A stretch of 12,895 bases of DNA from Candidatus Woesearchaeota archaeon (GTDB taxonomy: Archaea; Nanobdellota; Nanobdellia; Woesearchaeales; SKIA01): NCBI GenBank assembly GCA_007116645.1, contig SKIA01000037.1, forward strand, positions 1 through 12,895, given 5' to 3'. The notes beneath the pieces were generated by a model. It worked only from the letters and a program-made list of their open reading frames with translations. It had not been told where the DNA came from and did no database searches. A program made the position numbers and the translations under genes. Of the stretch, positions 1 through 4,583 are shown piece after piece. The stretch's first letter is position 1. Every line of letters starts with the position of its first letter.

Positions 1-398
1 TCAGTGCTCTTAGAAGGGGTTTTCGCAGCTTTTTTCGCAGGTGCTTCTTCTTTTGATTCAGCACTTTTTTTCTCTGCTTTAGCTGGCTTTTCTTCGTCAG
101 ATTTCTTAGCGGATTCTTTTCGCTCGATATCTGTTGGGAGCTCAACGCCTTCAAGGTCTGCGTACACAACACCTTCAGCGTTCTTCTCAACAACAACAGT
201 TACTTTGCTAGGCGGGTTTTGACCACCGCGGCTCCACAAGTGAAGGTTAAGTGCTGATCCGATCTTTACTTCTTCAGACTTCATGTGCTTTTGCAAAAAC
301 TTACGAACACCTTTAGTTGCTCGCTTAGTCTTGTTATAGCGCTCAGTCTCTCGAAATTCAGAGCGAAGAGGGATTGTGTATGTGCGTTTTTCTGCCAT
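1..398 (-). CDS. rpl31e: Large-subunit ribosomal protein eL31 (L31e), C-terminal end cut by window edge
   Basis: Ribosomal protein eL31 of the 50S subunit, which sits near the polypeptide exit tunnel. The frame opens at ATG 398 and runs off the left edge with no stop, so the C-terminus is missing. Residues 1-86 are the conserved fold; visible landmarks are TYTIPLRSEF (6-15), the basic helix NKTKRATKGVRKFLQKHM (22-39) and LNLHLWSRGGQNPPSKV (50-66). From about residue 92 the chain becomes a low-complexity Lys/Ala/Glu/Ser tail of at least 40 residues, well past the usual archaeal length of about 90. It is the third gene of eS19-eL39-eL31. An AAGGT Shine-Dalgarno overlaps the eL39 stop codon. In many archaea aIF6 follows; that would lie outside the window. 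Confidence 0.95.
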   Translation of the reverse strand, partial: MAEKRTYTIPLRSEFRETERYNKTKRATKGVRKFLQKHMKSEEVKIGSALNLHLWSRGGQNPPSKVTVVVEKNAEGVVYADLEGVELPTDIERKESAKKSDEEKPAKAEKKSAESKEEAPAKKAAKTPSKST

Positions 399-400
399 GA

Positions 401-571
401 TTATACCTTAATGTTTGTGCGCTTCCAACTGCGCTTGACGTGAGTGTGGCGACCAGGGTGTACACGCACACGACCGTACTTTTTCATTACTGTCCAAAAC
501 GGAGCCCAAACAGTTTGCTTGGAAGCTTTACCGAGTTGTTTTTTGAGTTTAGGACTTTTATTTCGCGTCAT
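401..571 (-). CDS. rpl39e: Large-subunit ribosomal protein eL39 (L39e)
   Basis: Ribosomal protein eL39, a tiny basic protein that lines the exit tunnel of the archaeal and eukaryotic large subunit. It has 56 codons plus TAA, slightly longer than the usual 50-51. It starts MTRNKSPKLKKQLGKASKQT, matching the family pattern of an N-terminal RNK followed by a lysine-rich helix, then WAPFWTVMKK (22-31) and the RVRVHPGRH segment (34-42) ahead of a basic C-terminus. The ATG at 571 overlaps the eS19 stop codon (ATGA), so translation is probably coupled. The eS19-eL39-eL31 order is a conserved archaeal operon. Confidence 0.95.
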   Translation of the reverse strand: MTRNKSPKLKKQLGKASKQTVWAPFWTVMKKYGRVRVHPGRHTHVKRSWKRTNIKV

Positions 572-993
572 TGCTTGTTCACCTCAATAACGCATGAGTC
601 AAGAAGTGATTCGCCTTGAGGCGTAACTACACGGCCCTTATGTCCGTGCGTTTCTACTTGCTTGACAAGACCTGCAGCTTCTAATTGCTGCAAAGCATTT
701 CTAATAACGCTTCCTGAACCTCTTCTGAAGGCGTCAGGCTTGTGACCGCGGTTTTTTCTACCGCCAAAGTGTACTCTCAGCTTGCTGGTACCGATAGGTC
801 CTTGCATAGCTACTTTTCGCAAAATAGCTGCTGAGCGGATAAACCACCAGTCTTCTTGTGCTGGAGGTCGTTCTTTGTGCACGCCAGTCTTCACAAAGGA
901 AGCCCAGACAGGAGGCTGAATCTGCTCAATAGTTTTGAGTCGATCAGCAACTGCCATAATCAATGGTTCTGGTTGAGCGTATTGAATTCGCAT
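568..993 (-). CDS. rps19e: Small-subunit ribosomal protein eS19 (S19e)
   Basis: Ribosomal protein eS19 of the 30S subunit head, 141 aa, the normal family length. Family landmarks are WASFVKTGVHKERPP (30-44), EDWWFIRSAAILRKV (47-61), the basic GGRKNRGHKP (77-86) and the C-terminal GRVVTPQG (120-127) of the winged-helix fold. The start at 993 is preferred over the internal ATG at residue 13 because the first residues match the family N-terminus (Val/Gln-Tyr-x-x-Pro), and because a TATA box (CTTTATAAACC) is centred 25-26 bases upstream, which fits a leaderless transcript starting at this ATG. First gene of eS19-eL39-eL31; its stop overlaps the eL39 start by four bases. Confidence 0.95.
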   Translation of the reverse strand: MRIQYAQPEPLIMAVADRLKTIEQIQPPVWASFVKTGVHKERPPAQEDWWFIRSAAILRKVAMQGPIGTSKLRVHFGGRKNRGHKPDAFRRGSGSVIRNALQQLEAAGLVKQVETHGHKGRVVTPQGESLLDSCVIEVNKQ

Positions 994-1012
994 ACTGCTG
1001 CGAATCCCACGC

Positions 1013-1023
1013 GGTTTATAAAG
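1013..1023 (-). promoter_or_regulatory. TATA box of the eS19-eL39-eL31 operon
   Basis: Minus-strand CTTTATAAACC, centred near 1018, 25-26 bases before the eS19 ATG at 993. Archaeal transcription usually begins about 26 bases downstream of the TATA centre, so a leaderless mRNA is predicted. It sits just past the stop codon (1037-1039) of the HPF-like gene. Confidence 0.7.
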
Positions 1024-1036
1024 ATATCTGCTCGAC

Positions 1037-1324
1037 TTACAACCCAGCAGCAGACAGCACTTGTTTTAGGCAAGCATCAAGAGCAAAATACAGATTGTTA
1101 TCGTTGGTCTTAGCAGAAAACGTCTCTTTGCCCACCACAGCAGCAGACACGACCTCAAAAGGTCCTTGTTGCGTGAGCGTAACTGATATGCGTTCAAAAT
1201 TATCTACACCATCAGCAAGATCCTTGGTATAGTTACCAACAATCTTCTTAATGATAACTAAGTCGTTTGGATCAACTTCAGAAAAGCCAATAAGCTCGAT
1301 ATTCCCGCCTAATTCCATTCCCAT
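1037..1324 (-). CDS. Small HPF/RaiA-like protein, putative ribosome-hibernation factor
   Basis: A 95-residue protein (93 if the second ATG at 1318 is used). The predicted order of elements is strand (IELIGFSEVD, 9-18), long helix (PNDLVIIKKIVGNYTKDL, 19-36), strand (FERISVTLTQQGP, 43-55), two more strands (FEVVSAAVVGKETFSAKT, 56-73) and a closing helix (NLYFALDACLKQVLSAAG, 77-94). This beta-alpha-beta-beta-beta-alpha layout, with the Tyr-x-Ala-Leu-Asp helix near the end, resembles the HPF/RaiA domain that silences idle ribosomes. It is less basic than bacterial HPF, so the call is tentative; a divergent unrelated small protein is possible. It lies upstream of eS19 with its own TATA box about 28 bases before ATG 1324, so it is probably leaderless and expressed separately. 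Confidence 0.5.
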   Translation of the reverse strand: MGMELGGNIELIGFSEVDPNDLVIIKKIVGNYTKDLADGVDNFERISVTLTQQGPFEVVSAAVVGKETFSAKTNDNNLYFALDACLKQVLSAAGL

Positions 1325-1347
1325 AGTATTATTTGTGGGCGTATTTG

Positions 1348-1357
1348 TATAAAAAAG
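1348..1357 (-). promoter_or_regulatory. TATA box of the HPF-like gene
   Basis: Minus-strand CTTTTTTATA, centred near 1352 and about 28 bases before ATG 1324. It favours 1324 over 1318 as the start and predicts a leaderless transcript. It lies back to back with the eL15 promoter. Confidence 0.55.
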
Positions 1358-1371
1358 TATGCTACCACCAG

Positions 1372-1381
1372 CTTTTTAAAC
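1372..1381 (+). promoter_or_regulatory. TATA box of eL15
   Basis: CTTTTTAAAC centred near 1377, predicting transcription from about 1403. The eL15 ATG is at 1472, so the mRNA would carry a leader of about 70 bases, unlike most genes in the window. Confidence 0.6.
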
Positions 1382-1402
1382 AACTCCTCGTTCGCCTAAC
1401 AT

Positions 1403-1437
1403 ACGCGGAATGTGGGCACGTCTTGCCTGAACCGCGT
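1403..1437 (+). promoter_or_regulatory. Two-tier hairpin at the 5' end of the eL15 leader
   Basis: ACGCGG (1403-1408) pairs exactly with CCGCGT (1432-1437). Inside it, GGGCA (1414-1418) pairs with TGCCT (1424-1428; one G-U pair) around the loop CGTCT. An asymmetric internal loop (AATGT against GAA; the last pair uses 1428 T) separates the stems. The outer stem begins at the base where transcription is predicted to start. It could be an autoregulatory ribosomal-protein leader or an mRNA 5'-protecting structure; both are inference. Confidence 0.45.
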
Positions 1438-1471
1438 TGAAAAAACCAAAAAACGGAGGACACAACAAAAC

Positions 1472-2038
1472 ATGGCAGTATTCAAATACCTAAGACAATT
1501 CTGGCAATCACCAGAAGCAGACCAAGAACTACGCCAACGCATGATTACCTGGAGAAAAGAACCAGTAACTGTGCGCGTAGAAAAACCAATGCGCCTAGAC
1601 CGAGCACGCTCAGTAGGCTACAAAGCAAAACAAGGCTTTGTCGTCGTCAGACAGCGTGTACTACGCGGTGGACGCATGAGAGAAAAACCAGCAGGTGGAC
1701 GACGCTCGAAAAACACTCGCCGAAGACTCAACTTGAGAAAAAACTATCGGCAAGTAGCAGAAGAACGTGCACAAGCAAAGTTTCCAAACCTCACAGTGCT
1801 CAACAGTTACGAGCTCTCACGAGACGGAAAACACTACTGGTTTGAAATCATCTTTGTCGACAAAGAACAACCAGCAATCAAAAATGACCGTTCACTCAAA
1901 GGAATGGCTGACAAGAAAGGACGCACACAACGCGGACTCACAGCAGCTGGCCGAAGAGCACGAGGGCTACAAAACAAAGGTAAAGGAGCAGAAAAACTGC
2001 GCCCAAGTCTTAACGCCCGAAAAGGTCGCGGAAACTAA
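1472..2038 (+). CDS. rpl15e: Large-subunit ribosomal protein eL15 (L15e)
   Basis: Ribosomal protein eL15 of the large subunit, 188 aa, close to the archaeal norm of about 194. It begins MAVFKYLRQFWQSP and shows the strongly basic segments LDRARSVGYKAKQG (42-55), LRGGRMREKPAGGRRSKNTR (64-83) and RGLTAAGRRARGLQNKGKG (154-172) that bury into 23S rRNA, plus LTVLNSYELSRDGKHYWFE (107-125). The ATG at 1472 is chosen because GGAGG lies at 1455-1459 and the family N-terminus begins here; the open frame upstream to 1412 is leader. It is transcribed alone from a TATA box at 1372 and ends in a T-rich tract. Confidence 0.96.
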   Translation: MAVFKYLRQFWQSPEADQELRQRMITWRKEPVTVRVEKPMRLDRARSVGYKAKQGFVVVRQRVLRGGRMREKPAGGRRSKNTRRRLNLRKNYRQVAEERAQAKFPNLTVLNSYELSRDGKHYWFEIIFVDKEQPAIKNDRSLKGMADKKGRTQRGLTAAGRRARGLQNKGKGAEKLRPSLNARKGRGN

Positions 2039-2065
2039 CTTTTTTATTTTCTTTTTTTCTTTCTT
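2039..2065 (+). terminator. T-rich terminator after eL15 (possible TATA box of next gene)
   Basis: Starting one base after the eL15 stop codon, about 25 bases are almost all T (CTTTTTTATTTTCTTTTTTT and on), the usual archaeal termination signal. The first part also resembles the TATA box of the HPF-like gene and lies about 25 bases ahead of ATG 2068, so it may serve both roles. Confidence 0.6.
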
Positions 2066-2067
2066 GT

Positions 2068-2258
2068 ATGAGTCAACTTGATGTAGTACAAAAACAACTA
2101 CGCGCACTAGAAGACAAACTCTGCAAGTAGCATTTAACCTCTTTGCAGCTATTGACGGAGTGTATCGTAGGAGGCATTACTGCTCGCCAAAAATCTTTTT
2201 ACCTGCAGAGCAACAAGAAATCTACGACCACATGCTAATGCAGATAGTTACTCAGTAA
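2068..2258 (+). pseudogene. Small frame-broken gene, family unknown
   Basis: ATG 2068 opens a frame reading MSQLDVVQKQLRALEDKLCK, then TAG at 2128-2130. A second frame, one base back, is open across the break and reads LQVAFNLFAAIDGVYRRRHY, then CSPKIFLPAEQQEIYDHMLM, then IVTQ after one Gln, to TAA at 2256-2258. It has no good start of its own: the frame is closed upstream by TGA at 2079-2081. Joining the two near 2119-2123 gives one plausible protein of about 63 residues, a helical N-terminus followed by a Tyr/Arg-rich middle. Restoring it needs one extra base or a -1 ribosomal shift; I see no heptamer slippery site. A sequencing indel, a decayed gene or two separate peptides are all possible. 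I do not recognise the family. Its end overlaps the DUF655 stop by 11 bases on the other strand. Confidence 0.45.
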
Positions 2259-2799
2259 ATAAACGGTGTTTTTCCTTACCAGCAAGCTCTGCCATAATGC
2301 GACGAATAACTAACTTACCAGGATCAGGAAGGAGCTTTACGCGATCCTTAATGTTAGCAAAGTTGGTAAAGTCGCCGTCACGACGCTCTTCAAGAACTTC
2401 CCACATATGCTTTTTTCCCAGACCAGGAAGCAATTCCAATGAATGCATCCGTGTAGAAAGGGGTTGTGCTTTATTGAAGAACTCAACATAACGAGGCTCG
2501 TTCTCAGAAACAAGGCGCTCAACAACGTGAGATAATTCACCAGAAGCAGTATTTGTGAGTTTATCGAGAGGAATGCGGCCTTCGATGTGATGGATGTGCT
2601 CGCGCTTACCTTCGCCAATATATACTTCGTCACCAATGTTTAGGTGGACGTCTGGCTTTGGTACAACTTCTAAGAGCGCAAACTTAGTTTTACCTATAAC
2701 TTGCGCTATAGCAGTCTTTCTGTGTGAAGGTCTCTTGTCTAACGGATGTCCATTAGGCAGAAAGTCCAACACGATTGCATATTCTTCTCGTTCGCTCAT
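2248..2799 (-). CDS. DUF655 family predicted RNA-binding protein
   Basis: Archaeal DUF655 (COG1491) protein, 183 aa, the usual length. Family landmarks are EEYAIVLDFLPNGHP (5-19), FALLEVVPKPDV (40-51), the OB-fold-like GDEVYIGEGKR (56-66), RYVEFFNKAQPLSTRMHSLE (103-122) and the helix-hairpin-helix LELLPGLGKKHMWEVLEER (121-139), with VKLLPDPGKLVIRRI (154-168) near the end. The family is predicted to bind nucleic acid; no reaction is known to me. Its place after eL21 and RpoF is conserved in archaea, where the rRNA methyltransferase gene ksgA often follows; here the next gene is unrelated and on the other strand. A GGGGAT motif and a TATA box centred 26-27 bases before ATG 2799 leave two possible modes of expression: operon read-through or its own leaderless transcript. 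Confidence 0.93.
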   Translation of the reverse strand: MSEREEYAIVLDFLPNGHPLDKRPSHRKTAIAQVIGKTKFALLEVVPKPDVHLNIGDEVYIGEGKREHIHHIEGRIPLDKLTNTASGELSHVVERLVSENEPRYVEFFNKAQPLSTRMHSLELLPGLGKKHMWEVLEERRDGDFTNFANIKDRVKLLPDPGKLVIRRIMAELAGKEKHRLFTE

Positions 2800-2821
2800 A
2801 ACATATCCCCAGTAATCAGGT

Positions 2822-2830
2822 GTTATAAAG
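2822..2830 (-). promoter_or_regulatory. Possible internal TATA box for DUF655
   Basis: Minus-strand CTTTATAAC in the 35-base gap after the RpoF stop, centred 26-27 bases before the DUF655 ATG. The spacing matches the other leaderless promoters here, so DUF655 may have its own transcript in addition to operon read-through. Confidence 0.45.
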
Positions 2831-2834
2831 ATTT

Positions 2835-3173
2835 CTACGCCGAGAGGGCGTCCATAATCTTTTGTTGATATTCCTTGTTAACAGTCAAGGTATATCCAGA
2901 AAGAATGACGTTTAGCTCCTTAATGCTTTGAGGAGCCAGGTCAATGATTTTGTGCACGTGCATGGTCTTTAATCGAGGAACGCCAAGCGCCTCGACAGCT
3001 TCAACCATAGCATCCTTTTTTTCCACATCAATAACGTTAATGTGATTGAGGTGATCAACAGTCTTACCTGCACGAAATGAAAGTTCCTCATCGCGCTTTT
3101 GAATTGCTTCAAGACCTACTTTAAGATCAGCGGCAGTAATAGTTACTTCTTCAGCGATTTGTGGTACAGACAT
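2835..3173 (-). CDS. rpoF: DNA-directed RNA polymerase subunit F (Rpo4)
   Basis: RNA polymerase subunit F (Rpo4), the archaeal counterpart of eukaryotic Rpb4. It pairs with Rpo7 to form the stalk that binds nascent RNA. The protein is 112 aa, the normal length, and mostly helical. The HRDC-like C-terminal part shows AMVEAVEALGVPRLKTMHVH (55-74), the typical LAPQSIKELNVILSGY (79-94) and a closing helix QQKIMDALSA. The ATG at 3173 directly abuts the eL21 stop codon (TAA-ATG), with a GAGGAGAG Shine-Dalgarno inside the last eL21 codons, so it is the second gene of the eL21 operon. Rpo7 is not in the window. Confidence 0.92.
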   Translation of the reverse strand: MSVPQIAEEVTITAADLKVGLEAIQKRDEELSFRAGKTVDHLNHINVIDVEKKDAMVEAVEALGVPRLKTMHVHKIIDLAPQSIKELNVILSGYTLTVNKEYQQKIMDALSA

Positions 3174-3464
3174 TTATGCTCTCCTCAGGTGTGCAGGGTG
3201 GACGATAAGCTCTTTTTGTGCGTTACCATCACGGATGCGCACGACAAAGCAGCTTCCTTGGCTTTTCTGAACGATTCCTGCTTTACCGTGAAAGCGAGGA
3301 TGATACATCCCGCCTTGGAGTGCAGGTTCAGCAGCCAAAAGGACTTGGTCGCCAGCTTCAAACGTGTCAAGATAGCGTCGAATACTAATCTTGCCTTTTT
3401 GACGAGGCCTCTTTGAGAGTTTTGACCGTGTTTTGCGGCGAAAGCCACCTGTGCGTGTTACCAT
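3174..3464 (-). CDS. rpl21e: Large-subunit ribosomal protein eL21 (L21e)
   Basis: Ribosomal protein eL21 of the large subunit, 96 aa, normal length. It has the basic N-terminus GGFRRKTRSKLSKRPRQKG (6-24), then the SH3-like barrel with GDQVLLAAEPALQGGMYHPR (38-57), FHGKAGIVQKSQGSCFVVRI (58-77) and the closing KELIVHPAHLRR (84-95). The ATG at 3464 has no Shine-Dalgarno, but a TATA box (minus-strand CCTTTAAAAA) is centred about 26 bases upstream, so the mRNA is predicted to be leaderless. It heads the conserved archaeal order eL21-RpoF-DUF655. Confidence 0.95.
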   Translation of the reverse strand: MVTRTGGFRRKTRSKLSKRPRQKGKISIRRYLDTFEAGDQVLLAAEPALQGGMYHPRFHGKAGIVQKSQGSCFVVRIRDGNAQKELIVHPAHLRRA

Positions 3465-3485
3465 AGCTAACGCAAATCACAAGCG

Positions 3486-3495
3486 GTTTTTAAAG
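3486..3495 (-). promoter_or_regulatory. TATA box of the eL21-RpoF-DUF655 operon
   Basis: Minus-strand CCTTTAAAAA, centred about 26 bases before the eL21 ATG at 3464, which predicts a leaderless transcript. The divergent promoter of the small membrane protein lies about 35 bases away. Confidence 0.65.
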
Positions 3496-3520
3496 GTTTC
3501 TTTCCGCAAAGAAGACAAAG

Positions 3521-3530
3521 GTTTAAATAC
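3521..3530 (+). promoter_or_regulatory. TATA box of the small membrane protein gene
   Basis: GTTTAAATAC centred at 3525-3526, predicting a transcript start near 3552. That is one base before the Shine-Dalgarno-like GAGGTGAG at 3553-3560. Confidence 0.6.
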
Positions 3531-3565
3531 GCCTTTTTCGGAATGATATAAAGAGGTGAGGTAGT

Positions 3566-3781
3566 ATAACAAAACGCATACAATCACACGTATTAGAAAA
3601 AACCATCGGAGCACTCATGGTCATATTTGGAGTGGCAGCACTTTACATCTTTTTCACAACGATCGGACGCACAGACCTCGGACAAGAAGTAGCAGTCATA
3701 CAGATACTGCTTATCGTGGTACTCGCAATTCTTGCGCAAACCATCGTGCTCGTTCGAATATATGAAAAAGTAGACAAATAA
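3566..3781 (+). CDS. Small two-helix membrane protein, unknown function, putative ATA start
   Basis: Unrecognised small membrane protein. The open frame runs from after TGA 3557-3559 to TAA 3779-3781. Starting at ATA 3566 gives 71 residues: a basic head TKRIQSHVLEKTIG, helix 1 ALMVIFGVAALYIFF, a short loop TTIGRTDLGQE, helix 2 VAVIQILLIVVLAILAQTIV and a charged tail RIYEKVDK. The ATA follows GAGGTGAG by five bases, and the predicted transcript starts just before that motif, as in ftsZ and the gene at 11340. The first ATG is at 3617; it has GGAG five bases before it, but it would remove the head and part of helix 1 and leave only 54 residues. The coding part is well supported; the start codon is uncertain. 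It stands alone between the eL21 and uL11 units. Confidence 0.65.
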   Translation: MTKRIQSHVLEKTIGALMVIFGVAALYIFFTTIGRTDLGQEVAVIQILLIVVLAILAQTIVLVRIYEKVDK

Positions 3782-3803
3782 TTATTTCTTTTTTTTATTT
3801 TTA
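3782..3803 (+). terminator. T-rich terminator of the small membrane protein gene
   Basis: Immediately after TAA 3779-3781 lies ATTATTTCTTTTTTTTATTT, a typical U-rich archaeal termination tract, just ahead of the convergent uL11 stop codon. Confidence 0.65.
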
Positions 3804-3810
3804 CCAAAAA

Positions 3811-4542
3811 CTAAAGGTTTTCAGTAATTGCTTTCTCAGCAGCTGTAGGCTCATCAGGCATGACTTCGTCAATAATGGTTGGAGGAATATTTGCCTCAGT
3901 AAGCTTAGCCTTGATTTCTCCAGACTCAGCATCGCCCATTGACGAAACAATACCTTGAGCTTGCTCAAGAAGTTCATCTCGGCGCTCTTCAGCTTCTTGC
4001 TGTAAGCGCTCTTTTTCTTCAGCCATAGCAGCTTGGTCTTCAGCAGAAAGCTCTGTCTTACGACCAGCAATCTTTTTGTCGAACTTGCCCTCAGCAACTG
4101 CTTTAAGAGCACCTTGCGCTGGCATGCCTTCGACGAGAACGCCCATACTTTGACAGGTACCGATGATTTCTCGAACCTTCATAGTTAGATCTTTTCCGAG
4201 AAGAGCGTCTTCTTTCATGATTGCAATCTTAATGATTGATTCAATAGGAAGATCTGCTACTTTGTCAAGAAGAGGGTTTGAAGCACCTTTTTGCAACTTT
4301 GCTTCTTTTTTGATAAGCGCAGATGCTGGTGGTGTTCCAATAGAAATGGTATATGATTTGGTTTCAGTGTCGATAGTTACTGTGACAGGGACTTGCATGC
4401 CCTTGAATTCTTGCGTTTTCTTGTTAATATCAGCGACTACTTGACCGATGTTTACTCCCATAGGGCCAAGAGCAGGTCCGAGTGGAGGTGCAGCCGTAGC
4501 TTTACCGCCTTCAATAAGTACTTCAACACTTTCAGTTGCCAT
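3811..4542 (-). CDS. rpl11: Large-subunit ribosomal protein uL11 with a long C-terminal extension
   Basis: Ribosomal protein uL11, which binds the GTPase-associated centre of 23S rRNA at the stalk base. Residues 1-158 are the full family fold: the proline-rich hinge ATAAPPLGPALGPMGVNIGQ (15-34), the N-domain to about 75, and the RNA-binding C-domain with the signature REIIGTCQSMGVLVEG (124-139). About 85 more residues follow, where archaeal uL11 normally stops near 160. They include a charged likely coiled coil (about 167-196, rich in Glu, Gln, Arg) and a second helical piece around 208-229 that contains NIPPTIIDEVMP. Start 4542 has a TATA box about 26 bases upstream, so it is leaderless. The usual partners uL1, uL10 and P1 do not follow; the next gene is convergent. 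Confidence 0.94.
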   Translation of the reverse strand: MATESVEVLIEGGKATAAPPLGPALGPMGVNIGQVVADINKKTQEFKGMQVPVTVTIDTETKSYTISIGTPPASALIKKEAKLQKGASNPLLDKVADLPIESIIKIAIMKEDALLGKDLTMKVREIIGTCQSMGVLVEGMPAQGALKAVAEGKFDKKIAGRKTELSAEDQAAMAEEKERLQQEAEERRDELLEQAQGIVSSMGDAESGEIKAKLTEANIPPTIIDEVMPDEPTAAEKAITENL

Positions 4543-4563
4543 ACATACGCGAATCAGAAAGTG

Positions 4564-4573
4564 TTTTTAAAGC
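4564..4573 (-). promoter_or_regulatory. TATA box of uL11
   Basis: Minus-strand GCTTTAAAAA, centred about 26 bases before ATG 4542. It lies just past the AsnRS stop codon (4584-4586). It predicts a leaderless uL11 transcript. Confidence 0.7.
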
Positions 4574-4583
4574 TTTGCTCCAG

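Noticed and set aside
1403..1437. A kink-turn in the eL15 leader
   Set aside because: The internal loop lacks the paired G-A/A-G steps on both strands that define a kink-turn.
1412..1471. A 20-residue N-terminal extension of eL15
   Set aside because: The family N-terminus MAVFKYLRQFW begins at 1472 behind GGAGG, and the upstream part forms the leader hairpin.
3806..3821. A terminator hairpin at the uL11 stop (AAAAC/GTTTT)
   Set aside because: Only five mostly A-T pairs with no clear T-tract on the uL11 side; too weak to list.
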